Positions 30,014 to 38,183 of a stretch of DNA of 64,000 nt are shown one piece after another; the stretch's first letter is position 1; each line of letters starts with the position of its first letter. A model generated the notes under the pieces. That model did no database searches and had not been told where the DNA came from. It was given only the letters and a program-made list of their open reading frames with translations. The stretch comes from DASRDU01 sp046331565 (GTDB lineage Bacteria; Acidobacteriota; Blastocatellia; RBC074): the NCBI GenBank assembly GCA_046331565.1, contig JAXLQP010000001.1, positions 1,736,001 through 1,800,000 of the forward strand. The letters are read 5' to 3'. Position numbers and translations under genes: made by a program.

Positions 30014-30032
30014 TCAGGTGAGGTCATCACAA
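30004..30032 (-). promoter_or_regulatory. Promoter of tsaB-rimI, overlapping the pfkA promoter
   Basis: On the minus strand TTGTGA (30027-30032), a 17-nt spacer and TATAAT (30004-30009). The -10 hexamers of this promoter and of the divergent pfkA promoter share bases, so the two may compete for polymerase. Confidence 0.6.
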
Positions 30033-30077
30033 ACTCCAGTCCGGGTCTGCCGAAGCAGATGCAGTGGTCAATTCACG

Positions 30078-31124
30078 ATGAACAATCGCGTCAGAAAGAT
30101 TGGGATATTGACAGGGGGCGGCGACTGTCCAGGCATCAACGCCGTCATTCGCGCTGTTGTGCGGCGCGCCCGGCTCGATCACGTCACGGTGATGGGCGTC
30201 AAAAACGGCTGGCTCGGCCTGATTGAAAACAACCTTGAATTACTGACGCGCCAGACGATCAGCGGTGTGCTGCCGCGCGGCGGAACAATTATCGGCACCT
30301 CGCGCACCGATCCGCTCAGCAGCTCCGAACGGTTGCAGATGATTCGTGACACCTGGAATCGCAACAGCCTCAACGGTCTGATCGTCGTCGGCGGCGAAGG
30401 CACGCTGAGCGCGGCCAGGCGAATGTCTGCTGAACACGGCTATCCGATTGTCGGCGTGCCCAAAACAATTGATAACGACCTGTGCGGAACCGATTACACC
30501 ATCGGCATGGATTCGGCTGTGTCAGTGGTGGCCGATGCAATTGACCGGCTGCACTCAACCGCCGAATCGCATCATCGCGTGATGGTCGTTGAAGTCATGG
30601 GTCGTCACAGCGGCTGGATTGCCACGCTCGGCGCCATTGCCGGTGGTTCTGATGTCGTGCTGGTGCCTGAAATTCCCTTCCGGCTTTCGGCGGTCTGCGA
30701 AGTGCTGACGCAGCGCCGCAATTCGGGCCGCTCGTTTTCAATCATCGTCGTTTCTGAAGACGCCCGGCCTGACCCCGCCGAAGACTTTCTGACGCCGGAA
30801 GAGCGACAGGCCATTTATCACGGTGAACGGCTCGGCGGCATCGGCCCGATTCTCGCCGCCCGCATTGAAGAGGCGACCGGCATTGATGCCCGCGCCACCG
30901 TGCTCGGTTATATGCAGCGCGGCGGTTCGCCCTCGGCCTTTGATCGCATTCTGGCCACGCGGCTCGGCATCAAGGCCTTTGAAATGGTGATGGCCGAAGA
31001 GTTCGGCAGAATGGCTGCCATCAGAGGTCTGAACGTGACGAGTGTGACGCTTGATGAAGCCGTCGCTCAGGTCAAACCCGTTGACCCTGAACTGATCAGA
31101 GTGGCCAGTGTGTTCGCCGGATGA
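30078..31124 (+). CDS. pfkA: 6-phosphofructokinase, group III type
   Basis: A 348-aa glycolytic enzyme that phosphorylates fructose 6-phosphate. Seen: KIGILTGGGDCPGINAVIRA, the nucleotide site VVGGEGTLSAARRM, catalytic PKTIDNDLCGTDYTIGMDSA, MGRHSGWIATLGAIAGGSD and YMQRGGSPSAFDR. The residue after GGE is Gly, as in ATP-dependent enzymes (pyrophosphate enzymes have Asp), while the Lys in PKTIDND is the residue usual in pyrophosphate enzymes. This Gly/Lys combination is known from ATP-using group III enzymes of actinomycetes, so ATP use is my inference. The start at 30078 is chosen from the promoter position; its ribosome site is weak. Confidence 0.95.
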   Translation: MNNRVRKIGILTGGGDCPGINAVIRAVVRRARLDHVTVMGVKNGWLGLIENNLELLTRQTISGVLPRGGTIIGTSRTDPLSSSERLQMIRDTWNRNSLNGLIVVGGEGTLSAARRMSAEHGYPIVGVPKTIDNDLCGTDYTIGMDSAVSVVADAIDRLHSTAESHHRVMVVEVMGRHSGWIATLGAIAGGSDVVLVPEIPFRLSAVCEVLTQRRNSGRSFSIIVVSEDARPDPAEDFLTPEERQAIYHGERLGGIGPILAARIEEATGIDARATVLGYMQRGGSPSAFDRILATRLGIKAFEMVMAEEFGRMAAIRGLNVTSVTLDEAVAQVKPVDPELIRVASVFAG

Positions 31125-31161
31125 GCAACTGCATCAGTAATGATGCGCATTCAATGAACCA

Positions 31162-32688
31162 ATGACTGAGACTGTTTCAAACGCAAAGAGACAAAGAGGC
31201 AAAGACCGATGCTCAGGCTTTGTGTTCTTTGTCTCTTTGCGTTTGAAAACTGCTGCGGCGAACCACAAGCTCATTTCACCGTGCAGAATCGCAGTTCTGC
31301 TTCAACTCGGTCTGTGCGTTGCGCTCTCCTTATTATTGATGCGCGCTGACGCGCAAGCCGGTGACGAGCTGCCGCGCGGTCAGGTGATTGAAAAGGTCGT
31401 CTGCCGCGCTGACAGTTCGCAGAGTTACGCGCTTTATCTGCCGTCAGCGTGGATGCCGGGCACACACCTGCCGATTCTGTACTGCTTCGATCCCGGCGCA
31501 CGCGGCAAAGTGCCGGTCGAACTGTTCAGCGAAGCCGCCGAAAAATATGGCTGGATCGTGGTCGGCTCAAACAATTCGCGCAACGGCCCGAACGTTCCGC
31601 TCAATTCGATTATTGCAACGCTGTGGCAGGACACGCGCGAACGTTTTGCGCCCGATGACCGGCGCGCTTACACGGCAGGTTTTTCAGGCGGCGCGCGCGT
31701 GGCTTCATCGTTTGCCATCGCCTCAAAAGGCGGCATTGCCGGAGTCATCGCCTGCGGCGCGGGCTTCCCTTATGCACAAACGCCTGACCGGGATGCGCGC
31801 TTTGCCTTTCTGGGCCTTGCGGGCCTTGAGGATTTCAACCTGATCGAACTGCACGAACTTGAACCTGCGCTCGATAAGGCCGGATTCACGCATCAGTTGA
31901 TTACTTTCGATGGCAATCATTCGTGGCCGCCCAAAGCCGTCTGCACCGAAGCCGTCGAATGGATGGAAGCGCAGTCATTCAAATCAGGCCTGCGCGCCAG
32001 GGATGAAAAGCTGATGGCTGATCTTTATGCAGCGGGCCTTGCCAGAGCGCAAAGGTTCGAGCAGGACGCCCGACTTTATGATGCCTGGCTGCGTTATCAA
32101 TTGCTCGCTGAGAGTTTCAGGGGATTGCGCGATGTCAGCGAGGCCAGCCAGCAGGCGCAGCGGCTGAAAGCAGCAAAGGAAGTCAAAGCCGCCAGCAGGC
32201 AGTTGAAGGAGATGGATCAGCAGCAGAACCTGCGCGCCCGCGAGTTTTTCACGACCTTTGAAGCAGTGCGCAGCGCCGACCTGCGCACGCAGGGAATGAG
32301 CGATCTGCGCCGGATGATTGCTGACCTCAGAAAGCAGTCCGAGGCTCAGAATCAGTCGGGCGAACGCACGGTTGCGCGTCGGCTGCTGACGCAGTTTTTC
32401 ATCGCTTCATCAGAAGGCGCAACGCAGGATTCATTTCAGAAAAACTATGCGCAGGCGGCCTTGCGGCTGACCATTGCGGCTGAAATCAGACCTGACAATC
32501 CGCAGGTGCATTACCGCCTGGCTGCGGCCTGCGCGCAGAGCGGCGACAGAAAGCAGGCCATCGAATCGCTCCGGCGCGCCATCGCCGCCGGATTCAATGA
32601 TCTCAGCCGTCTGGCCCAGGCTCCCGAATTCAGTTCACTGCACGAAGACAAGGAATTCAAAAGCCTGCTTGAACAGAAAAAACAGTAG
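31162..32688 (+). CDS. Exported alpha/beta-hydrolase-like protein with C-terminal TPR-like region
   Basis: A 508-aa protein. A hydrophobic segment (IAVLLQLGLCVALSLLLMRA, residues 43-62) looks like a signal peptide. The next 220 residues resemble esterase/poly-hydroxyalkanoate depolymerase folds: YALYLPSAWMPGTHLPILYC, the nucleophile elbow AGFSGGAR and a late His in FDGNHSWPP. The C-terminal third is helical and contains a TPR-like unit (NPQVHYRLAAACAQSGDRKQ). The first 30 or so residues are encoded largely by an inverted repeat (31175-31248), so the mature protein likely starts after the signal segment and the natural start may have been altered by the element. Substrate unknown. Confidence 0.7.
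   Translation: MTETVSNAKRQRGKDRCSGFVFFVSLRLKTAAANHKLISPCRIAVLLQLGLCVALSLLLMRADAQAGDELPRGQVIEKVVCRADSSQSYALYLPSAWMPGTHLPILYCFDPGARGKVPVELFSEAAEKYGWIVVGSNNSRNGPNVPLNSIIATLWQDTRERFAPDDRRAYTAGFSGGARVASSFAIASKGGIAGVIACGAGFPYAQTPDRDARFAFLGLAGLEDFNLIELHELEPALDKAGFTHQLITFDGNHSWPPKAVCTEAVEWMEAQSFKSGLRARDEKLMADLYAAGLARAQRFEQDARLYDAWLRYQLLAESFRGLRDVSEASQQAQRLKAAKEVKAASRQLKEMDQQQNLRAREFFTTFEAVRSADLRTQGMSDLRRMIADLRKQSEAQNQSGERTVARRLLTQFFIASSEGATQDSFQKNYAQAALRLTIAAEIRPDNPQVHYRLAAACAQSGDRKQAIESLRRAIAAGFNDLSRLAQAPEFSSLHEDKEFKSLLEQKKQ
31175..31248. repeat. Hairpin element with octamer arms at the 5' end of a gene
   Basis: Perfect 23-bp arms (31175-31197 and 31226-31248) enclose a 28-nt loop. The left arm and adjoining bases show an 8-nt period: CGCAAAGA GACAAAGA GGCAAAGA. 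It resembles the heptamer elements in design but with another word length. It begins 14 nt after the ATG of the open frame that contains it. Confidence 0.85.
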
Positions 32689-32795
32689 TCAGTGATTAGT
32701 GGCTGGTGGTTAGTGAAGAGTAAATGGAAAGTGACTCTTTCACTCTCACTTTCCACTCTTCACCAGCCACTAACCACCAACCACTAACCACTAAT
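32683..32795. repeat. Heptamer-armed hairpin between hydrolase gene and mutS
   Basis: Almost the whole spacer is 7-mers: CAGTAGT CAGTGAT TAGTGGC TGGTGGT TAGTGAA GAGTAAA TGGAAAG, then after the loop CACTTTC CACTCTT CACCAGC CACTAAC CACCAAC CACTAAC CACTAAT. The first 7-mer contains the upstream gene's TAG stop (32686-32688), and the last ends two bases before the mutS ATG. The element therefore fills the complete gap between stop and start. Confidence 0.9.
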
Positions 32796-32797
32796 CA

Positions 32798-35503
32798 ATG
32801 TCTGCCACTGACAAATCCTCAAACACATCCGCGCAGTTGACGCCGATGCTGCGGCAGTATCACGAAATCAAGAAGCTGCATCCGGGGACGCTGCTGTTTT
32901 TCAGGCTCGGTGATTTTTACGAACTCTTTTTTGATGATGCCCTGCTTGGCGCGCGTGAAATGGAAATCACGCTGACGGCGCGGCAGAAGGAGCACGGCAC
33001 GCCGATTCCGATGTGCGGAGTGCCCTATCACGCGGCGACGGGTTACATTGCCAAACTCGTTCGCAAGGGTTATCGCGTCGCCATCTGCGAGCAGACCGAA
33101 GACCCGAAAGCCGCGAAAAAACTGGTGCGCCGCGAAGTCGTGCGCGTCATCACGCCTGGCACGGCGCTCGAAGCTCAGTTGCTGGAAAGTCGTCAGAATA
33201 ATTATCTCGCGGCGGTCTGCGGCGCGGGCGAAGGCATGGGACTGGCGCTGCTTGATCTTTCGACCGGAGAGTTTCTGGCCACGCAGTTCAAAGGCGAAAG
33301 CGCGTGGTCAAAGATTCAGGAGCAGCTTGAAGTCTTCGCCCCGCGCGAACTGATTCACCCGGCCTCGCTCACCGCTCTGATTCGCCGCGCCGGAGAATCG
33401 CACCAGTCCCCCGCAGGCGAATCCGATTCGTCACCTTCAGCATCTTCATCAGCAGCCACAGCCTCAGGCCACATCACAGCCTCAGGCAATACCACAGCCA
33501 GAGGCAGCAACGGCACACCTGATTCGGGGTCGTTATCAGATGCTGGTCGGGAGGCGCCTCTTGCGCTGACGCCGCTCGATGACTGGATTTTCGGCCACGA
33601 TCACGCCGAAGGCCTGCTGCGCACGCAGTTCAGTGTCACTTCGCTGGATGGTTACGGCCTCGGTGACAAGCCGTTTGCCGTGTGCGCTGCCGGAGCCGCC
33701 GTGCATTACGTCAACGAAACGCAGAAGGCGCAGGCCGCGCACCTCAGCGAAATCACCTGCTTTGAACTCAGCGACTGCCTGCTGCTTGACGCGACGACGG
33801 TCAGCAATCTTGAACTCGTCACTTCGAGCGACGGCAACGCCAGACATTCGCTGCTTGGCGTGATTGATGAAACGATGACGGGGATGGGAGCGCGGCTGCT
33901 CAGGCAGTGGCTGCTCAGGCCGCTCATCAGAATCGGTGAAATTGAAACCAGACTTGATGCGGTTGAGGAACTGAAAGGCTCGGCGATCAGGCGCGATCAG
34001 GCGCGGCGACTGCTTGAACCGCTGGCTGACATTGAACGGCTCGCTGGTCGCATCACGCTGGGCCGCGCCAATGCCCGCGACCTGGTAGCGCTGCGGCAGT
34101 CAGTTGAAATCCTGCCGCGACTCCGGCAGGTGCTCAGTGATTCGCGCGCGTCGCTGTTGCAGGTGCTGTCTGACAGCCTTGATGATCTTGAAGATGTGCG
34201 CGCCCTGATTGCCGAAGCCATTGCCGATGACCCGCCCGCAACGGTGAATGAACCAGGGATGATCCGCGACGGTTTCAATGCTGAACTTGATGAACTGCGG
34301 CACCTGGCGCACAGCGGCAAAAGTTATATCGCGGCGATTGAAGCCCGCGAGCGCGGGCGCACGGGCATTGCTTCGCTCAAGGTCAAATTCAATAATGTCT
34401 TCGGCTATTTCATCGAAATCAGCCACTCGAACCGCGACAAAATTCCGGCTGATTACGAACGCAAACAGACGCTGGCGAATGCCGAACGCTTCACGACGCC
34501 GGAACTGAAGGAATACGAGGCGAAAGTTCTCGGCGCTGAAGAACGCATCTGCACGCTCGAAGTCGAACTGTTCACCGAAATCCGCCGCCGCATCGCGCAG
34601 GAAACGAAACGCATTCAGGGCGTGGCCAGAGCCGTGGCCACGCTCGATGTGTTGTCATCACTGGCCGAAGTGGCGGCGCGGCGCGGTTACACGCGCCCGC
34701 AGCTTCACGAAGGCGATGAGATTGAAATCAGGGCCGGACGCCATCCGGTGATTGAAACTCTCGGTGAACGTTTCGTGCCGAATGATTTACTGGTGAACAA
34801 TACGACTGACCGGCTGCTGATTATCACCGGCCCGAACATGGGTGGCAAAAGTGTCTATCTGAAGCAGTCCGCGCTGATCGTCATTCTCGCGCAGATGGGC
34901 AGCTTCGTGCCGGCGCAATCGGCGCGGCTGTCGGTCACTGATCGCATCTTTACCCGCGTTGGCGCGGCTGACAATCTGGCGCGCGGGCGTTCGACTTTTA
35001 TGGTTGAGATGACCGAGACGGCCAACATTCTGAATACGGCAACGGCGCGCAGCCTGGTGCTGCTTGATGAAGTCGGGCGCGGCACGGCGACCTTTGACGG
35101 GCTGTCAATTGCCTGGGCGGTGGCTGAATACCTGCACGATCATCCGCATCATTCGGCGCGGACGCTGTTTGCCACGCATTACCACGAAATGACGGAACTC
35201 TCGAAACTGCGCCCCGGCGTCAAAAATTATCAGGTCGCCGTTTCTGAGCGCGGCGGCGAAATCGTCTTTCTGCGCAAAGTGGTGCCCGGCAGCGCGAGCA
35301 AAAGTTACGGCATCGAAGTCGCCCGCCTGGCCGGACTGCCATTGAATGTGGTCGAGCGCGCGCGTGAGATTTTATCCAACCTCGAACAGAACGAACTCGA
35401 CCCGGCAGGTCGTCCGAAATTTGCGCGCCACCTGAAAAAACCGAGTGCGCGCATTAACCAGCAGTCATTGTTTGATTCGCCTGAAGATGACGCAATCGGA
35501 TAA
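32798..35503 (+). CDS. mutS: DNA mismatch repair protein MutS
   Basis: A 901-aa mismatch recognition ATPase. Seen: the mismatch-contact motif GDFYELFFDDA near the N-terminus, core and lever domains, Walker A GPNMGGKSVYLKQ at about residue 678, the MutS signature DEVGRGTATFDGLSIAWAV and FATHYHEM. The usual length is 850-880; the extra is a Ser/Ala/Gly-rich insert at about residues 204-250 (nucleotides 33408-33545) inside the connector domain, with repeated TASG/SAS words and no structure. The ATG lies directly after a heptamer hairpin, so it has no clear ribosome site of its own. Confidence 0.97.
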   Translation: MSATDKSSNTSAQLTPMLRQYHEIKKLHPGTLLFFRLGDFYELFFDDALLGAREMEITLTARQKEHGTPIPMCGVPYHAATGYIAKLVRKGYRVAICEQTEDPKAAKKLVRREVVRVITPGTALEAQLLESRQNNYLAAVCGAGEGMGLALLDLSTGEFLATQFKGESAWSKIQEQLEVFAPRELIHPASLTALIRRAGESHQSPAGESDSSPSASSSAATASGHITASGNTTARGSNGTPDSGSLSDAGREAPLALTPLDDWIFGHDHAEGLLRTQFSVTSLDGYGLGDKPFAVCAAGAAVHYVNETQKAQAAHLSEITCFELSDCLLLDATTVSNLELVTSSDGNARHSLLGVIDETMTGMGARLLRQWLLRPLIRIGEIETRLDAVEELKGSAIRRDQARRLLEPLADIERLAGRITLGRANARDLVALRQSVEILPRLRQVLSDSRASLLQVLSDSLDDLEDVRALIAEAIADDPPATVNEPGMIRDGFNAELDELRHLAHSGKSYIAAIEARERGRTGIASLKVKFNNVFGYFIEISHSNRDKIPADYERKQTLANAERFTTPELKEYEAKVLGAEERICTLEVELFTEIRRRIAQETKRIQGVARAVATLDVLSSLAEVAARRGYTRPQLHEGDEIEIRAGRHPVIETLGERFVPNDLLVNNTTDRLLIITGPNMGGKSVYLKQSALIVILAQMGSFVPAQSARLSVTDRIFTRVGAADNLARGRSTFMVEMTETANILNTATARSLVLLDEVGRGTATFDGLSIAWAVAEYLHDHPHHSARTLFATHYHEMTELSKLRPGVKNYQVAVSERGGEIVFLRKVVPGSASKSYGIEVARLAGLPLNVVERAREILSNLEQNELDPAGRPKFARHLKKPSARINQQSLFDSPEDDAIG

Positions 35504-36011
35504 TCACCAGTCAGGCCTGCACGTCGCGCTCATCGAGCCGGAAATTCCGCCCAACACCGGCAACATTGCGCGGATGTGCCTGGCTACTTTCACGCCGCTG
35601 CACCTGGTCGGGCGGCTCGGCTTTCGCACCGATGACAAGGCGGTGCGGCGGGCCGGGCTGGATTACTGGCCCGAAGTGGATATTCGTTATCACCGCGACG
35701 TTGAGGCGTTGCAGGCGGCGCTGCCTGAGAGTCGCCTGCTCTATTTCACGACGAAGGCTGAGCGGCTTTACACCGATTTTCAGTTTGCTGCTGGCGACTG
35801 TCTGGTGTTCGGGCGCGAGACACGCGGGTTGCCTGAAGAACTGCTGCACGCCAATTGGGATCGCTGCCTGACGATTCCCATGCCGAACCGGCGCGTGCGG
35901 TCGCTGAATCTGGCGACGGCGGCGGGCATTGTGCTCTACGAGGCGCTGCGGCAGATCGGGTTTTCAGCACGACAGGCCGCTGATGACACGGATGTGACGG
36001 ATCAGGGCTGA
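35487..36011 (+). CDS. trmL: tRNA (cytidine/uridine-34-2'-O)-methyltransferase TrmL-like
   Basis: A 174-aa SPOUT methyltransferase. Seen: VALIEPEIPPNTGNIARMCL at the start, LVGRLGFRTDDKAVRRAGLDYW, CLVFGRETRGLPEELL and IPMPNRRVRSLNLATAAGIVLYE, the knot region of TrmL/CspR enzymes that methylate the wobble ribose of tRNA-Leu. The ATG at 35487 overlaps the end of mutS by 17 nt in another frame, so the two genes are probably translated from one message. Confidence 0.94.
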   Translation: MTQSDNHQSGLHVALIEPEIPPNTGNIARMCLATFTPLHLVGRLGFRTDDKAVRRAGLDYWPEVDIRYHRDVEALQAALPESRLLYFTTKAERLYTDFQFAAGDCLVFGRETRGLPEELLHANWDRCLTIPMPNRRVRSLNLATAAGIVLYEALRQIGFSARQAADDTDVTDQG

Positions 36012-36065
36012 TCTGATCCGCTGCCGTCCGTTCAATCTGTGGTCTGTCCCTCAACCATTTTCATC

Positions 36066-36572
36066 ATGCTCAGTTTTATCCGACAGTTTGTGACGCGCCC
36101 GCCGCAACCGCTGACGGTGCCGGGTTCGACTGCGGAACTTGGCGCTTACGGCGAACAACTGGCGGTGGCTGAACTGAAGCGGCAGGGTTATCGGATTGTC
36201 GCCACCAATTACACTGCGCCGGTGGGCCGCAGTCTCAGCGGGCGCGAAGTGACGGGCGAGATTGACATCATTGCTTATGACGACGCGGGCGACGCGCCGG
36301 TGCTGGTCTTTATCGAAGTCAAAACCCGCAGGAGCGCGGAATTTGCGCTGCCGCAGGCGGCGGTTGATGCGCGCAAGCAGCGACAGATCATTCGCGCAGG
36401 CCGCGTTTTCAGGCGTGTGCTGCGGCTTGGCGGTGAGCCGTATCGGTACGATGTCGTCACGGTGATCATCAGCGGGTCGGCCCCGCCTGAGGTGACGCTG
36501 CTCAGGGATTATTTTCACGAAACCCGTTTTTCCCGCAGTTCGTGGTGGTTACGGCGGGATGAAAGGTTCTGA
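36066..36572 (+). CDS. YraN family protein (UPF0102), nuclease-like
   Basis: A 168-aa member of the YraN/UPF0102 family with a Holliday-junction-resolvase-like fold. Seen: GAYGEQLAVAELKRQGYRIV, TGEIDIIAYDD and VFIEVKTRRSAEFALPQAAV, where the E-I-D and E-x-K residues form the predicted metal site. A 15-residue stretch between N-Y and G-E-I-D (TAPVGRSLSGREVT) is longer than usual. The start is uncertain: the ATG at 36066 fits the family, and a GTG at 36039 is also in frame; neither has a strong ribosome site. It follows trmL by 54 nt. Confidence 0.88.
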   Translation: MLSFIRQFVTRPPQPLTVPGSTAELGAYGEQLAVAELKRQGYRIVATNYTAPVGRSLSGREVTGEIDIIAYDDAGDAPVLVFIEVKTRRSAEFALPQAAVDARKQRQIIRAGRVFRRVLRLGGEPYRYDVVTVIISGSAPPEVTLLRDYFHETRFSRSSWWLRRDERF

Positions 36573-36601
36573 ACGGACGGTCAGGGCCGGAGAAACTTCA
36601 G

Positions 36602-36861
36602 TTGACATTTCGCGGCATCCCTACGTAGTATTCGCCCGTCTGCAGATTCGGTGTTGCGGATCCCCTCGACACCACCCTGGTCTCGACCATCAACGGTGAT
36701 GCGTCCTGTCAGTTTTCGGACTTCGCGCGGTCGGTAGATGAGAACAGGAAAGTGATAATTCGTAGTAAGCTGTCCGGTCAGCAGTTCGTACCGTTCGCGT
36801 AAGTCGGGGGCCGTTCCCGCCTTTCCCCTGTCAGCTTCTACTTTCTCCCAAAGGAACAGTT
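36602..36861 (+). promoter_or_regulatory. Promoter and long leader of RRM protein gene
   Basis: TTGACA (36602-36607), an 18-nt spacer and TAGTAT (36626-36631) suggest a start near 36638, giving a leader of about 224 nt. The ribosome site AAAGGAAC (36850-36857) can pair with GTTCC (36813-36817) or CCTTT (36820-36824), so it could be hidden in a hairpin. Long structured leaders are usual for cold-induced RNA-binding proteins. No gene is visible in 36573-36861. Confidence 0.5.
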
Positions 36862-37284
36862 ATGTCAGTCAAGCTTTATGTCGGGAACCTGCCGTTCTCT
36901 GCGACAGAACAGGATCTCGAAGACCTTTTCGGGCAGGCCGGGCAGGTCTTTTCGGCCAGCATTGTGACGGATCGTGAAACCGGACGCTCACGCGGCTTTG
37001 GTTTTGTCGAGATGGAAAGCCAGGAAGCAGCAGATGCTGCCATTTCACAATTCAACGGTTATCAGTTTGATGGTCGCGCTGTCGTTGTCAACGAAGCTCG
37101 TCCGAAAGAACCGCGCAGTGGCGGCTTTGGTGGTGGCGGCGGCGGTCGCGGCGGCTTCGGCGGCGGCGGCGGTCGCGGCGGTGGTGGTGGTCGCGGCGGC
37201 GGTGGTGGTCGCGGCGGCTTCGGCGGCGGCGGCGGTCGCGGCGGAGATCGCGGCGGCAGAGATCGCGGCGGCAATCACTGGTAA
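36862..37284 (+). CDS. Glycine-rich RNA-binding protein (RRM plus RGG tail)
   Basis: A 140-aa protein with one RNA recognition motif: RNP2 is LYVGNL (residues 5-10) and RNP1 is RGFGFVEM. The tail (from about residue 88) consists of RGG and GGFGGGG repeats. Bacterial single-RRM Gly-rich proteins occur in Cyanobacteria, Acidobacteriota and others and often respond to cold; they probably act as RNA chaperones. AAAGGAA lies 5 nt upstream of the ATG. It is a single-gene unit with its own promoter and terminator. Confidence 0.95.
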   Translation: MSVKLYVGNLPFSATEQDLEDLFGQAGQVFSASIVTDRETGRSRGFGFVEMESQEAADAAISQFNGYQFDGRAVVVNEARPKEPRSGGFGGGGGGRGGFGGGGGRGGGGGRGGGGGRGGFGGGGGRGGDRGGRDRGGNHW

Positions 37285-37311
37285 GCAGACCGGATCAGAA
37301 ATTACACAAGC

Positions 37312-37355
37312 CAGGGAGTCGGAGTGATGAATTCCTCTGACTCCCTGTTTTTATT
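37312..37355 (+). terminator. Intrinsic terminator of RRM gene
   Basis: The stem CAGGGAGTC (37312-37320) and GACTCCCTG (37339-37347) is perfect over 9 bp, with further possible pairs inside the loop, followed by TTTTTATT. It lies 27 nt after the stop codon. Confidence 0.9.
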
Positions 37356-37387
37356 GGTGAGCGCAACGCTGGCTTACGGCAGCATTG

Positions 37388-37894
37388 TCAGGATGATTCT
37401 CTTTCCCGGCGCGTGAACCGAAAGTCGCAGTGCGGCGCGCCCTGCAAAATCGTCTGTGTGCGCTGGAGCGTAATCTGATCGTTGAAGCCTTCGATCAATG
37501 CACCATCACGATTGCACGACAGCGTCGCACCGAGTTCTTCGAGTCCGAGCGCGCGATACATTTCGGCATAACGACAGCGCGTGACGTTGAAGGAAAAACT
37601 TTCCTCGTTCTGCTCCAGCACTTCGATTTCGAGCGCGTCATCCTTTTTCCAGGCATCAAGCGAAGCGGCAAAATGCGCCATCGAATTACCGCCCATTGCT
37701 GCGGCGAGTTGTGCGCCCTGCTCGCGGGCAACGCGAACGATCACGTCACGCGCGATTTCCAGCACACGCTCGCGTCCGAATTCCTCTCCGAGCGATTCAA
37801 GCAACGGAGTAATAATGCGGGCTTCGATTTCACGCCGCCTCAGAACGCCGATTTCATTCAGCCGATCAACATTCAGTTCTGCCTCGTTTGTCAT
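37388..37894 (-). CDS. L-2-amino-thiazoline-4-carboxylate hydrolase family protein
   Basis: A 168-aa protein with features of the ATC hydrolase family (PF14196): a helical N-terminal half (LNEIGVLRRREIEARIITPL), then FNVTRCRYAEMYRALGLEEL, LSCNRDGALIEGFN and the terminal APHCDFRF motif. The founding enzyme opens the thiazoline ring on the way to L-cysteine in Pseudomonas, but most homologues are untested and may act on other substrates. The ATG at 37894 has GAGG upstream; the frame is open to 37942. It is divergent from an M20 amidohydrolase gene. The 289-nt gap between them (37895-38183) shows no gene. Confidence 0.75.
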   Translation of the reverse strand: MTNEAELNVDRLNEIGVLRRREIEARIITPLLESLGEEFGRERVLEIARDVIVRVAREQGAQLAAAMGGNSMAHFAASLDAWKKDDALEIEVLEQNEESFSFNVTRCRYAEMYRALGLEELGATLSCNRDGALIEGFNDQITLQRTQTILQGAPHCDFRFTRRERESS

Positions 37895-38183
37895 CTTCAC
37901 GACCTCGCTGATTTTCCGGTGCTGCATCAGCGTCGCGCCCAATGGCAGCGGGCGTTTCTTAACCGCAGCACCCGTTTTGTGATCATGGCGTAATCCCCTG
38001 CAATGTCAATCAGCGCGCTGGCAGCATCTGCGCGCAGCCGCTCAGAAAAATGAAAGAAAACCCGGACAGTTGAAGCGTGAGAATTCACCGGTCTGCTCTT
38101 GATTGCGACAACCTGATCCTTCATCCTTCCCTCTGGTCATTCATGCAACAAACATATCGCCAATGCGAAAGGAGACAACCTCA

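Noticed and set aside
37110..37275. GGCGGC-rich repeat after the RRM as a separate repeat element
   Set aside because: It encodes the RGG/Gly-rich tail typical of this protein family in the correct frame.
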